From Tachypleus tridentatus (taxonomy: Eukaryota > Arthropoda > Merostomata > Xiphosura > Limulidae), in contig NC_134837.1 of NCBI RefSeq assembly GCF_004210375.1, positions 168,309,310 through 168,373,309 of the forward strand: DNA of 64,000 bases, read 5' to 3'. Shown piece by piece: positions 34,286-48,240 of the stretch. Positions within the stretch are counted from its first letter, which is position 1, and every line of letters begins with the position of its first letter. The position numbers and the translations under genes are program-made. The notes below the pieces were generated by a model. That model made no database searches and was not told the DNA's origin. It worked only from the letters and a program-made list of their open reading frames with translations.

Positions 34286-36394
34286 ATCAAGCACAAAAGA
34301 TCGTTATTGTTGGTTCGAGAAAGTATGAAAAATAAATTATTAAACAAAAAATAAATTTCGTTACGTTTGTGAAAAAGACAAGAGCTCCTAGAGTCAAAAC
34401 AAGCTTTATTATTAGTGCTCCAAAACAACTGAAACAAAAAAGTACGAACACAGAATTATTACGATAGAAATGTTTAACATTGATATTACTCAGTTTAATA
34501 CTTAATGTTTTGAAATAGTACTAGTTTGAAATCAGAGTGAATTACTTTTCAACTATATGGAAGCAATAATAATAGTAATAATTGAAATGGACACTGTAGA
34601 AGAAAAAGATAAAGATGACATTTTATAAACTATAATTATTCAATTTTCTTCTCAAATATACTTATTTTTTAAAAATAGAAACTTTTCATGGTAGTCTCTT
34701 ATTTCAAAATCCAATGAATATTTCATACAAAGCAATTCTCAAATGGACAACGTGGTTTTCGAATAAGAGACCCCAAGACTGATGACTTAAACAAATCGAA
34801 TTAAAGGTATGCAAGTAAGTAAAAACAAAATCCAACAAAGATAACAAGAGCCAGTTAGACCGTATTTACTTTGTTTAAAACAATAGTTGGTAATTTACAA
34901 GCAATTTTGAAAAAAAATTCACTTTAGAAAATGAGGTTTTCTACTTAAGATACGAGAGTGCTGGATGTTTATGATAAATATTTTTTAAATCTACATAAAA
35001 TATAGTTTGGCTTCCTTTATTTACAAATGTATACCTATAAGTATACTTAATAACAGTGATTAATAATATACTTAAACTTGCTAACACAGCAAAAACTCAA
35101 ATAAAACTGAATACATGATATGTAAGAGCATTTTAAAATACCGGTGTATGCCAGTATCAGCTACTGCTAAATGTGACAGCTTTTAAAATTGGTTGTAACA
35201 ATATAGTTTCATTAGATCTCGTAATATTTAGTATCTTATTTGATTTTCCACCATACCTAATGTTAGAAATGAAAGGTACTACAAATAAAAGTTAATAGTT
35301 GTCCACAAATCGAGATGATGAACAAAAATGTGTTTGGTTTTAAAATCCTGTAAATTTTTATCTAAAAGCAAAATTAATGGAAAGCTTGGACTTACGACGC
35401 TCGATAAATTATAACCTTGTTAAAAATCTGTCCAGCAATTACAATTACGAGCTCAAATACTACTTAGTTTCAAACAATAAGGAATAGTGTTTCGTTATTA
35501 AATATTTGTATACAGGTATGTTTCTTATAATACGTCTTATCTCTTCGGTGATGGTTTGTATGACCCTGTAAAAGTGTTCCACGAGTATGAAATACGAACG
35601 TATGTTAACCATATCTGATAGAAGCTGATATTTTGTCTGATAATTGTTAGTGTTGTAATAATAGTCATTTTTACTTAGTCGTTAGCTAGAGGCAAGCTAA
35701 TGTCTAAGGAGTGTAAAAGATAAATATTCTATACTGTCTACAAAATAACACTAGCTTTCGTCTTTAATGCAATGCTCCATAATTTATTGAGAGCTTTCTA
35801 AGTAAAGGAATACAATGGAGACGTTTATTTGGTTTCGTGTATTCTGATAACATTGTAAACACAAATAATCTTAAATTTCTAAGTGCTGCTACTTTTGGTC
35901 TGTTTATAGGTACTTAAACATAACAAGGTATAGCACACGTTTTATTTTACATTTAGTGATGCTTGTGACACTAACCATAGTCATACATATCTACTTAGTA
36001 ACAAGACATCATAATACTCTATATACAAAATTCCAAAGAAAACTTAACACTAAAGTGCTCCTAGTGTTAAGCTGTATGAAAGCAAAACATTCCCACAATG
36101 AGAAGAAAACGCCCACAAAACGTGAGCTTAAATTGTTTACTGTATATTCTTCATACACACGAGTTAATGAAAATGACTTTATATTAAGCAGTAAAGTCAT
36201 CTAAAACGTTAATACCTCAATGCTTCAGTAATTTTATAGCAAAGAGAACCAACGTTTGCGTTTGTATTACAATGGCTCATGTTAATGTTAAACGAAATTT
36301 GTGTAGTTACAAAACTTAGTTTTTAATCTAACTCCATCTGGAAAAAAATTTCTACTAAGTTATTTTTACATAATTCTGGTTTGTTTTGTTCTTA
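34286..36394. other. Nuclear receptor 5' flank or intron
   Basis: AT-rich with no repeat family recognised, unlike most of the window. It should contain the upstream exon or promoter of the minus-strand nuclear receptor, but I could not locate either. Confidence 0.4.
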
Positions 36395-36510
36395 AGCTTA
36401 AACTTAAGACAGAATTGGCTATCTGTACTGTGTCCATCGTAGGTATCGAACTCCGAAAATTAGTGTTATAAGCCCTAAAGTTTACCGTTGATCCAATGAG
36501 GTTTAAGTAA
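36395..36510 (-). repeat. tRNA-like SINE (family D) copy
   Basis: AAGCTTAAACTTAAGACAG, ATCGTAGGTATCGAACTCC and GTTGATCCAATGAGG match the layout of the duplicated SINE at 1.5 kb. Confidence 0.5.
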
Positions 36511-36624
36511 TTATCAAATTAATGTAAGATGACACTGTTACTCACTTTATGCGAAAGCAATTCCACGAAGACGTCTGATATAAATATGACATATATTCAA
36601 TAAAATAAACCATTGCGTAGCTAG

Positions 36625-36748
36625 TGTACCCCGATATTCCAGCAGTAAGTCTACGGAGTTACAACGCTAAAATCTGGTGTTCGATTCCCCTCCGTGGACT
36701 CAGCAGCTAGCCCGATATGGGTTTGGTATAAGAAAACACACACGCGCA
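36625..36748 (+). repeat. SINE family C copy
   Basis: CCAGCAGTAAGTCTACGGAG, GGTGTTCGATTCCCCTCCG (good B box) and a TATAAGAAAACACACACG tail. Confidence 0.7.
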
Positions 36749-37330
36749 AAGGTCGTCAAAAATGAATGCGCAAATTCTACCATCTCAACCTATACCTATA
36801 CGTATCTGAACTAAATAAATTTTGCAATTTTTAGTCAACCAAAACTGAGATTATTTATGAAATTAATTCTTGGCGTATTTATAGGTTAATTATTGGTAAA
36901 CATCAGTTAGGTTAAGAAATTCTAATATACAGTAAAGCTAGTAAGTATTGGTAACACTATGTTTCAACAATGACTTCTATGTCATGTTGCTTAGCAACAA
37001 AAGTGTAACCTAACATTGTTTTTAGTTCACATACTGAAAGTACAAAAGTACAAATCTAGAAAAAATATTTGTTGATTTTTTAACTTAGAGTCACTGTTGA
37101 TTAAAGCGATTTGTTTTATTGTTGAAAATTGATGATATAACAAAAATAACTTAATTCAAAAATGATTTAAATTTAAAATTGAATCAGTTTTATGCATTTG
37201 GCACAAAGGTAGGTAATATCACATTACATCTTTACTTTAGGTTTATTATACGAACATTTACTACATTTATAAAGTTTTACGGCACCTCCTACAAAGCCTC
37301 TACCACCCTCGTCACTAAAATCTTAATGGG

Positions 37331-37602
37331 TTTGTTTTTTGAATTTCACACAAAGCTACTCGAGGGCTATCTGTGCTAGCCGTCCATAATTTAGTAGTGT
37401 AAGACTAGAGGAAAGGCAGCTAGTCATCACCACCCACCGCCAACTCTTGGGCTATTATTTTACCAACGAATAGTGGGATTGACCGTCACATTATAACGCC
37501 CCCACGGCTGGGAGGGCGAGTATGTTTGGCGCGACGGGGATGCGATCCCGCGACCTTCATATTACGAGTCGCACGCCTTAACACGCTTGGCCATGCCGGG
37601 CC
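37331..37602 (-). repeat. SINE family A copy with 12-bp target duplication
   Basis: Minus-strand full-length copy flanked by perfect AATCTTAATGGG at 37319-37330 and 37603-37614. Confidence 0.92.
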
Positions 37603-37822
37603 AATCTTAATGGGAAAACAGTAATTAAACTATTCTACCTCGATAAATTCATTTCGGTGACGCGACACACACACTGAATTTTACATAGGTTAGCTACTTT
37701 GTATAAAGTTTATGTATATTAAAAACAGATAACAAGTGTCATTTTCCTAAGAAAATACCTTCCTTTTATTTAAAATACCAAGATCTATCTCACGGAAATA
37801 TGTCATACAATGCTCTCATCGC

Positions 37823-38826
37823 TGATTGTAACAAATTTACTAATATATATTTGTTTTAAAATCTGTATATGTTTCAGTTTAATATATACTTATAAATCCC
37901 TATAACTTGTATTGTGAAATATTTACTGCGAAATTCTCGCCTATTCAATAAATTTGTAGAAAATTTTCGAGCTTAAGAATCAACAATGTTGTATATAAAT
38001 ACCAGTATTGTTGTCAAACGATCTTTTGAGTGTGTTTTTCTTATAGCAAAGCCACAAAGGGCTATCTTCTCAGCCCACCGAAGGGAATCGAACCCTGATT
38101 TTAGCGTTGTAAATCCGGAGACATACCGCTGTACTAGCGAGAGGCGATCTTTTAAGAGCCTCGCATAAAGTTTGTAAATTAACGCGCTAAGAAACAGTTT
38201 TCACAATATTGTTCATCTGCTAGAGTCAGTACACTATAAACCTCGGAAGCTATAATTGTGATAAACGCTTATTAATCAGAAAACTACATATTTGACCAAG
38301 AACGTTTATAGATGTGGAACATTATAAACCAATTTCTGGTTTCTTCATAGAATTAACTTAGAACGTTAGATTTTTTTACGAGAACATTAGATATCTATCT
38401 CTTTCTGTGAAACGTCAACTTACAAACTAGGTGAGACCAGCCAAGAATAGAGCCAGTTAGAAGTGTACCTGTGTATTAACATAAAATTAATTTCCTTTCC
38501 CTGAACCGTCGCTAAATGATTCAGTTCTAGACCAGATAGAAGACTCCGTGCTGTTTTTAAATTTGTAAAACTGTTGTACATTGATTATTATTTGTAATAA
38601 CCGTTATTATAAATTGTATTATTTTTTGTATAGTAAAATGAATTTGTGTTAAGAGAGAAAATTATGTGTATCAAACTCGTTGACAAATATCATAAATTTG
38701 ATACATATCGACACTCATTTAAATTCTAAGTTAGAATTTCAACTATTTGAGGTCGTAATACGTAACGTAGTAACATAATAAGTGGAAAACTCGTTCGAGA
38801 TGAATTATAATACGTAACAACGCTGT
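37823..38826 (+). repeat. LTR-like repeat, copy 4, with nested SINE
   Basis: Starts TGTAACAAATTTACTAATAT and ends GAATTATAATACGTAACA, with the family block CCTCGGAAGCTATAATTGTG. It is the longest copy because a SINE is inserted at 38031-38144. Confidence 0.65.
38031..38144 (-). repeat. SINE family C inserted in LTR-like copy 4
   Basis: Minus-strand copy (CTTATAGCAAAGCCACAAAG..., GGGAATCGAACCC...). It is flanked by a 12-bp duplication, CGATCTTTTGAG at 38019-38030 and CGATCTTTTAAG at 38145-38156, which marks it as a clean insertion into the LTR-like repeat. Confidence 0.8.
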
Positions 38827-39149
38827 CTGGTTGGAAGACAATAACCTATCCCAAAATAATGGTTAGTTTTAGTTGACAGTCACCTATTACAGAAATTCGG
38901 CTTAATGCTTTCACTGCTGAATCTTATTTAGGTCACCCAGAGAGAAAATAGTAAGTGTTCGGACTTAGAACACTTAAATCCTTGGTTTGTTTTTCTGCTG
39001 TAGGCATAGTAGATAGTTTAATGTGGCTTTGCTCTAAAACTAACACATTCTCATTTAGAACACAGAAACCTGTTACATAAATACGGTTTAATGTTTTGCC
39101 TGTTGGCTTTTATTTAAATGACAAGAATCTATTTCGGAAATACAATTGT

Positions 39150-39268
39150 TTGTTTGTTTAGAATTAACCACAAAGCTACACAATGGGCTATCTGTGTTCT
39201 GCCCACCATGGGTATCGAAACCAGGTTTTTAACAGCGTGACTCCACAGACTTACAGCTGATTCCTAAT
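39150..39268 (-). repeat. SINE family B copy
   Basis: TTTGTTTGTTT tail, CACAAAGCTACACAATGGGC, CTGCCCACCATGGGTATCG; minus strand. Confidence 0.75.
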
Positions 39269-40326
39269 TAGAACAAGGGGATTCATTCAAGTAATACTAT
39301 TGATAGAAAAAATGATACACATCTTGAAAAGTTTGGACCACGATAATGCTATAATTATTCAAGAGATTTATTTGAGCATTGCTTAGAATGGTTAATATTT
39401 TATTAAAAAAGGCATAGATCGATATGTTTTTGCATAATTGTTTAGTTTAAAAACCAATAAAATTTATAAATTACAAAGATGTAATTTGTGTGCTGAAACA
39501 AAATAAAGGTCCCTATATCTTTAGGGTGGTTTTCGTCATATATTCTTCAAAATGTCAATCTTTTCAAAGCTCTCCTCCTTCAAACGTAACTTATTTATCC
39601 CGACAACTTAGAGCATGACCAGTTAAATGAACCTGATATTTCACTGAAACATTTGAGATATTTCGCTTTCGTCTTTACAAGTTTTTAATGTTTGTTTCTA
39701 CGACTTTTAAGTGTTTAACACCCGTTTGAATTAGTGTTTCGCCCAAGTAGTTTCTTTTTTTTTTTTTTTTAATTTCGCGCAAACTGATACACTGGAGGGG
39801 AAACAACAAGTCAAGGGAACTCATCCCCAGCTCTTGGTATGTTAGAATTGAATAATTAGATTGATGATTATTCTTGTAAAGTACACCCATCATAAAATGC
39901 AGAGCACGATTTTGAGGCAACAGGACAGAGGTCATAGACACTCGTATTCACAGTCAGACCTTGCTTGACCAGAAAGGAAAATTATACTTTGTAAGCACAT
40001 ATACTGGAACTACATACGCGAGTTACCAGCTTTTTAGGCATGTAGTATTCGTGTAAATATACAATGGATACCTTTAAGGCTAAGAAATAAAGTATTATGA
40101 AATCAGGCCACAGTAGTTCACAAAATGTGTACAAGAATTTTCAAAAAGACAGTGAGAGTATACATTATTTTATGTATTTAGTACAGTTTGATAAAAGAAA
40201 GATTGTATTGTATATTACACAGAAAAAAGTATCAATAATAAAGTAAGGGACGATGGATGAATCTACAGTGAATTAGAACAAATAAAAAGTTAGCTAATTG
40301 GTAAAGAAATATCTGACCTATTTCTT

Positions 40327-40606
40327 GTTTGTTTGTTTGTTTGCTTTTGAATTTCGCAAAAACTACATGGTGGCTATCTGTGCTAGCCGTCCCTAATTTA
40401 GCAGTGTAAGACTAGAGGAAAGACAGCTAGTCATCACCACCCACCGCCAACTATTGGGCTTCTATTTTACCAACGAATAATGAGATTGACAGCACATTAT
40501 AACGCCTTACGGCTGAAAGGGCGAGCAAGTTTGGTGTGACGGGAATTTGAGCCCGAGACCCTCAAATTACGAGTCGAGTGCCTTAACCACTTCGCCATGC
40601 TGGGCC
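40327..40606 (-). repeat. SINE family A copy
   Basis: Minus-strand full-length copy with a (TTTG)n-type tail on the left and CGCCATGCTGGGCCC on the right. Confidence 0.88.
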
Positions 40607-43422
40607 CGATATATTTCTCCGAGATTTTACAGGATGCGTGAAAATGTTTGGTGGTTAATAAGGAGGAATGCAGTAAGGACCTATCCGGTTGACAGAGGGT
40701 TAACATGAGTTTCTACTGTATGAAATATTTCAGAATCAATAAATAAATACCAAACTATCCCCTCTTTCTTTCTTCATAGTCAGAAAATTTGTTAATTATA
40801 CAAAGTGATCGACTGAAATAACATGTTCAAAAACAAATGTAAGTGAACCATTAGTTTCCACACCTACGTTGTTTTGTTTGTTTGTTTTTTCACGTTAAAT
40901 TCATCTGTCTAAATATTTCTAGAAACCATTTTTAACCAAAATAGAAATGCAGTTTAAAATAAAATTTCCCAATAAATAATAACAAGTACATGCAGTAATC
41001 CCACACACATTTTTATAGAAGTATTTCTTACCATAAAAATGTTCCATCCAAAAGATCTATAAAGCTCCAACCTCATTCTTAGAACATCTCAAAGGATACC
41101 TAGCTTATCTTGAACATGATTCCTCATATTTTCTGAAGGTAGATGAATAGCTGAAACTTAGCAGAAAAAATGAGAAAAACTGGGATCAAAAACAAGGTAA
41201 ATGCGTGGAAGCTTCTAAAAGGGAAAAGCAGTATTACGTGAAGAAAGCCTTCTTTTATATATAATCTTCTTCTAAGTATTTTAGAAAGTTTCAGTGACCG
41301 TTTCAACTGAATGAGTTGATGCCATAAAGTTTACACGAGAAAGTACCTCTAGCAGGATTAAAATGGTATAAGAAAGATTAACCTCTTAAAAATAAATTTT
41401 GACAAACTTGGGCAAAGAATTTTGAAGGCAATTTAAAGTAAATAATCTAACTATAAAAATGAAATCTATGTAGATATTGAAATATAACAGACAACATGTA
41501 TTATTTTCCTCGCAATTCTTTTTTTTTAAATCTGTCGGATTTTAATGTACAAGCTGCTCAAAGAAACTGATAACTTATATAAATTGAAATTACTCTAACA
41601 GATATAATTACTTCCATGAACATTCTCAAACTATTCACGAGTATTTGATAAACATGTTTTTATTTAGTTACACAAAAATTTTATGACTCAATATTAAAAA
41701 CTTAACAAGTTGAATTATAGGCAACAAAGAGAGATCTTAATTATTCGCTTTTCAGACCCTTGATTAATTTGTTAAATGGTGTACTTCTAGGCGGACGATT
41801 CATTATAAAGAGAAGTAAATCAAAAACCGTCGAGGCATGGATAAGTATAGAATATATTTTTCAAATTATAGTTAGCGTTAGTAGTTACTCGAAATTTTCA
41901 TATATTTAAACACAATGACAAAGAAACTCGGAGTATGTACATATATACACATCTGTGTGTGTGTAAGTATTGTATTACTCAGAGTTCTGAAAATGAAAGT
42001 TATCAATTTTGTAAAACAATGTAAATATACCACCGTTAATAGTTATGCTTTTCTATAAATCATAAAACGACTAAAATCTATTTTAAATAATAGAACAGTA
42101 AACAACTGGAGTGAGGTATTTGTAAATCAAACTGGTTAATCAAAAATACCTTAATATGATACACTTGCAATGAAAGAATAGACGAAATAAAAATCGTTTT
42201 TTTTCTTTAACAAAAACATATTACTTTCTTACAATAGAGCATTCATTTTATTTTTTCAATAGCTATCAAACATATTGTTAATGGTTAAGTTCATGACAAT
42301 TTAATATACATAACAAACAGTAGGTTTCCGGACTGGTTTGGTGAGAACACAGTCCGCTTTTAACAATAAACATGGATATAATCAGAAAATGTAATATTTT
42401 TGTTTAAAGAAATAAAATCTGTATTTCCTAACGACATTAATTACAGACTATGAATAATCGGAACATTTATACCACACTTACTCTTATGCGAATAGTACGC
42501 GTATACTCAATATTTTAGCTATCAATGTAATTTAGTTCATTTTCACGTGAATCTTAATAGTTTTCTTTACAACTAGTAATTGTTGAATAATGCGCTGACC
42601 CTTACGATTGCTTAAAATTAGTCTCATGATGAACGACACAGTCATAGATAATGAATAACAACATATTTATTGGACTTTTGGAATACACACATTTCACCTT
42701 TAGTATGTTCATATAGTAAACACAAAATTGAAGATTCAAATAATAACCTTAATACTGAATAAAAGGTTCGATATTATGATAAACATTTGTAAGGGAAATG
42801 TTAAAACTCAAAGTGGAGTAAGATTGGGAAAAAACAATTAGTCAGACAGAATATAACGTCAACCCACACTGAAAAAAATCAGTAAAAACATTTATATATA
42901 TTTAAAGGGAAATAGTTAAGACAACCTTAATTCAACGGCTTTGCTTTATTATTCAAGCTTAAAGATGTAATGTTTGTAAATAATGTGTATGTAGCATAAG
43001 TTTTCAAACTACTGGTCTAATAAGGGGTAAGTTTCGTAATGCAACATATTTTTATATAATTCCAATCAACATTTTACTATACAATAAACATTTATGTGTA
43101 ATAGATTGTAGGAAACATTTTAGATAATAAAGCAGGATAAAAGTTGTGTCTAACTTTTGAGAACTTGGAGATAAATGGTTAGTTGTAATGAATTAGCTAT
43201 ACAATATTTCCGAGAGAAAGTGTTCGTTGTACTTAAAACTTAAATAATGTGAGAACAGTGTTCATATATTTTGACTAAAGCTCATTGTTACACAAATACA
43301 GTAGCATAATTAAAATACGGGAATCCCCTTGTATAAATACTCAATGCACAGTAAATTATTTTCGTATTACAAGACTGATATACGGTTCTGAATATTAAAA
43401 TCTACTGTAGCTATAAACTTAG

Positions 43423-43706
43423 AGCCCGGCATGGCCAAACGTGTTAAGGCGTGCGACTCGTAATCTGAGGGTCGCGGGTTCGCATCCTCGTCACCCCAAA
43501 CATGCTCGCCCTTTCAGCCGTGGGGGGCGTTATAATTTGACGGTCAATCCCACTTTTCGTTGGCAAAAGAGTAGCCCAAGAGTTGGCGGTGGATGGTGAT
43601 GACTAGCTGCCTTCCCTCTAGTCTTACACTGCTAAATTAGGGACGGCTAGCACAGATAACCCTCGAGTAGCCTTGTGCGAAATTCAAAAACACAAAAACA
43701 AACAAT
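43423..43706 (+). repeat. SINE family A copy, well preserved
   Basis: Plus-strand: GCCCGGCATGGCCAAACGTG head, B box GGTTCGCATCC, full body, and a tail ending in AAAAACACAAAAACAAAC. It is one of the least diverged copies here. Confidence 0.9.
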
Positions 43707-45879
43707 CAAAACGGAATAGAAATATGTGATTTACTTTTTGCAATGAGACAACAATACCAAACTAGAATTTTTTTTTTACTTTAATAGTACACATTACTTA
43801 CGATGCTTCAATAACTAGATAGTTGGATGTATCCAAACGTTTTATTGTGAAGCCATCGTAATTGAACCGTTTTGAAATTATGCATGATTTATTAGTAAAT
43901 GCAGGGGTGCAGGTATAGGAAGAGATAAGCATTAGTAGATGCAAAAGTAAAGGTAATTAGAGACAAGTTTGAAGAGATCCGAAAATGGAGATCCTAAGAG
44001 ATAAGGAGTGGGAATTTTAAAGTAAAGCATTTCAAGGTGTATATATATATTTCGATGACCAAACTGAATTATTAACATATGTGCAACAAATATCAACGGC
44101 TACTGTTTATTTGTTTTCGGATTTTAATCATGTTGATTGCACACTAATGCAAATGTTATTAATGTTTTATGCTATGGTAAGCAGCGTGAACAATAATAAC
44201 AAAAACTGTTTTTGGGGGGTTTTATAGGAACTAAATTATTCGTTTACTTCAGTTTCATTAAATATTATTGTTTATGGAATTTTGTTTGACAAAGCTTTCA
44301 TGTTACACTTATCAAAATTATTTGATTAATTGGCTTAGTATATGAAATTGGAACTAGCCTGACTTTACTAATTCGGTCAAACGTTAATCGGATTACAGCC
44401 GAAAACACCGTGAAACTATGAAAATGATGATTCAAAGGATACTTATTAATAGAGGCTTTACTCTTCTGGTGAGTTAATCTATGATATGAGGTGTTAATTA
44501 ATACGTTTGATATAAAAATTGGCATCGCTATTTTACTGTAATATAGTAAAGGTAAGTATATTCACATAAATGGGTTCTTACATAAAACAGAAGTGATAAT
44601 TTTTAATAGCGATTATATTTTTGCATAAATGAATAATTAACTGGGTTGAAAGCCAGGAATAAAATTTAACAGACAATGTAAGGTGAATATTTCAAATATT
44701 TTATGCCTTAAAATATATTTGTTGTTTCTTCCAAGCTAAATGTGTTAGAGCATGGTAGTTTGATAAATAATTTATTTAGTAACTATAAGTAAATGAAAGC
44801 GTGCTTTGTTCTACTATTCCTGAAATTATTACTTGCACTATCTTAAATTCAATGGATATATTTATTTCGATTTTATTTGTTATTGCTTTTGTCAATTTTA
44901 AAAGATAAAAACGTGTTACCTACAAATCTATGGATTAACCAAATCCACGAGCTGGAGCCAAATGCAGAGTTAACACGTTCGTCAAACATCTACTTTCGCC
45001 AGGTGTGTCCACAGCTTCCAGAAGACAGAGGCAGAGAAACCAAATTTTCTATCTAGAGACATAAATGCTAGGAAATCAACACGTGTCTGATGCTGTGATG
45101 TAATTAAGAAATGTTAAAAAAATTAAATGTACTTTAGTTGAATTTCCAAGAAATATAAATAGGTTTATCACTGATTTACTTATTTTAAAATGTTTATTCA
45201 ATATAGCTTACTTCGAAACATTTCGTAAAGATAGTTTATAACGTGATCTATATATAGATTTATAATTATTAGCGCTAAGTGTAATTCCCAGCATGATTTT
45301 TAATGGTAGTTTCTACATTTTCTTGTGCCACCGATATCTTTTTAGTAATAATTTTTTTCTAATTTATTATTTTAAACTTTTCTACGTATTATTTAAATCC
45401 TAATTGAAATTCCCTGTCAGTATTAATAGTGTTCTGAAACTTTATCAATTTGTATAGTAAACACATGTATACTTTCATGGATTTTGTCTGCAACTCTACC
45501 CAATTCATACACAACTTTAATTTCTTTAGAAAATTAAGGGAAATGTGATTCTTGCATTAAACTAATGGTGTAATGCTAATTTAGTAACTTTATCAATTTA
45601 CGATTTCTTCTTCTGGCAAAGAAGACAAACTTCACCCGCTAATACGTGTTTATACCTGTTCTAAGCCTATTCTTTATCTCTGAGATAATTTAAAATTCAC
45701 TTATATATTTGGAATATTTTTTATAATTTTGTGAAGAATGTTTTTAAAAGATTAAATATAGCTAGTGGCTATAATTTAGCCTTCTCTGATTTATTAATTT
45801 ATATACACTATCTTATTCTTATTAGTTCCTGACATGGATTGCTTTATGATTAAGACTTTTATCTCAAACCTGTTGAACA

Positions 45880-46098
45880 TGGAAGCGGCAAACACCTTCA
45901 CCGAATATGTTTACTCTTTCAGCCACGAGATTTTGTAACATGATGGTCTGAAACCACTATTTCTTGGTTGAGAGCAAGCAATCATTTCACAGTGTGTGGT
46001 GTTGACTAGCAGCCTTTCCTCTAATCTATAATTTTAAAATTAGGGACAACTAGCGCACATAGCTCTCTAGTAACTTTGCGCGAAATTCAACAAAGAAA
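45880..46098 (+). repeat. Very degenerate SINE family A remnant
   Basis: TACTCTTTCAGCCACGAGAT, GTGTTGACTAGCAGCCTTTC and TTTGCGCGAAATTCAACAAA keep the family order. Its 3' half corresponds to the SINE at 18154-18432. Confidence 0.6.
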
Positions 46099-47420
46099 CA
46101 AATTTACTTTCATATAAATATCCATACCTGTTTTTTTTAAATTCTGGAAACAGTTGCACAATGAACAACTGAGCATTCACCCCAAATAACTTTTGGAACT
46201 TAAACATCCATATATAAAACTTCTGTTATGAAATGTTTGTTTATATTTTATAATATTTTCCAAAATTCGTTATTTTAAATATATTTGACGATTTATTTTC
46301 CTTCCAATAATACAGTGGTAAGTTTACAGACTTACGAGACCAGATATTAGGTGTTGATACCCGTGATGGACAGAACACACATAGTACATTGTGTTTAGTT
46401 TGTGCTTATCAACAAACAAACAAACTAATTTCCAACCGGTTGAATTTTCTCTCATTTAACATTACATATTCCTGTGTGCGTGACAAGAACATAAAATGCT
46501 TTGTAGAAAATAATTTTGAGATTGTTCTAGATTTCAGTTCTAAATTTAAACTTTTAAATGTTTATCGGACCTTCCTACTTTGATAAACTTATTAGTTCAT
46601 GTGATTCGAAACCCGAACGATTCGAGGCCTGACTGATATTCAAAACTATCTTTCCTATTTTTGAATCATATCGTAATTGTTTTTATTTTATTTTATCTTA
46701 AATATCTATAAATATTTTGATTTTATTTACATTAATAAAATTCATTGTATTATCATACTTAAGATCTTTAAATACCTGCTCCAAGCATAAGTAATGCTCA
46801 CCTAAACCTTTATTTTTACCCCAAACTCGTTGTATTCGACTTCACTAATTCTAAAACCTGCTCTTAATTTTTTCAGAACGTTTTGCACACGCACAAACAT
46901 ACACACATGTATATATAAGAAATTTTGTAAGGTTGAATACGAAAAATTTGTCCTTTTTTTAAATAAAGCACAAGGGCTATATAAAAAACTAATCTAAAAC
47001 ATATATACTATGTTAAGACTAATGGTTAGTATTATGGCAAAGTTATCGTTATAGGAAAAAATAAATAAATAAACATCAAACCTATGCTTTCTCCAAACTT
47101 ATAATGTATTACTATGATTTAAAAATAAAAAACTTTCTTACAAAATCTTCGTAAATCAAAAATAACTGATCTCCTAAGTGAAATCAGAGCACAAATGAAT
47201 AGTGTTATCCATAATATTTACTGATCTTAGCGACATCTACCCACCAGAATGTCTTTATAAAATGTTTTCTTAAACTCCTTTCTGATCTATCGACTACTTC
47301 TTGAACATTTTTATCACATAAAATATTTGAAGTATTAATACAAGCACTTACATGGTACTCCAAAGACTTAGAATCTCTTTACATATTTAAGAAAACCTAA
47401 ACATTTTGTTTTACTAAGAA
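46010..47420 (+). repeat. Segmental duplication, copy 2 (mariner-free)
   Basis: Diverged paralogue of 18330-22020 in the same orientation, about 27 kb away. It carries the same degenerate SINE end and family B SINE, but no mariner and only about one unit of the tandem repeat. Confidence 0.75.
46306..46432 (+). repeat. SINE family B copy, paralogue of 19.9 kb copy
   Basis: CAATAATACAGTGGTAAGTT head and an (AAAC)n tail, in the same relative position as 19877-19998 within the segmental duplication. Confidence 0.7.
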
Positions 47421-48240
47421 GCTTTTATGTTGAATTTTCCAGAAGGCGTATGATGTCTTATAAAACCTCGTTGATAAACACGAGATCTGATGAAACAAAC
47501 ACAGAATATAGAATAAAACCAGAATAGGTTGTCACGTTGGTGCAAGTCAAAATCCGAAAAAAAGTACTATAACTAACTCCAATGTTTATGTTCAGCAACT
47601 AACGAGACAAATCAACTTCTCGTGCTTTCGTTGTGCCATTGTTATTCACATCTCTGTAATCTGACTGAGAAGTTTTAGAAGAAACAGACTAACCATACAA
47701 AGATAAATTGTTAGGAATGCGTGGTGCTCGAACAATTTTCTGACATCAGTGTTTCGTGTACCTGCTATTGGCAAATGGTTTAAAATTTCCTCTCAGTCAA
47801 CCAATGAGCAAATAACATTCAAGTACCAGTGGTATTCTGGCATGTTACCGATTTGACGTTTCCCCAAGGACGTCCACTAGGGCAAGCGTCCTTCGGTGGA
47901 ATGCATCGGTGACTCCTGACAAACCGACAAGGTCCACCTGGACCCAAAACCCTCGGAATACGACTTATCAAAAATGCTATTTTTTATTACCGCTATTGGT
48001 GTGAAGGTTTGATATTTTGCTATAAATCGTCAGGTTCGTGTTCACACGTTAGTGTTTTATCATTATTCGCAATGTACCAGAAATCAAATTACAAATTTGT
48101 TGTTTTCTTTCGTCCCTGCGTGCTTATTTATCTTACGAAGCAATGTGTCATTCGTTACATCAGTAGAATAATGAAAATATTTTAAAAATTATTTAGTGAG
48201 ATTTATAACTGCCTGTGTTGAAGTATAAAATATGTAAACT

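Larger units (their letters stand above)
38827..45879. other. Intergenic, SINEs only
   Basis: Three SINEs (39.2, 40.4 and 43.5 kb) and a poly-T run joined to a short SINE-tail-like piece at ~39.76 kb. About 2 kb at 40.7-43.4 kb and 44.0-45.8 kb hold nothing I recognise. Confidence 0.45.

Noticed and set aside
34264..34437. 58-codon N-terminal extension of the nuclear receptor
   Set aside because: Low-complexity Phe/Leu/Asn-rich sequence upstream of a splice acceptor; the ATG at 34263 directly follows the acceptor and leads into a normal A/B region.
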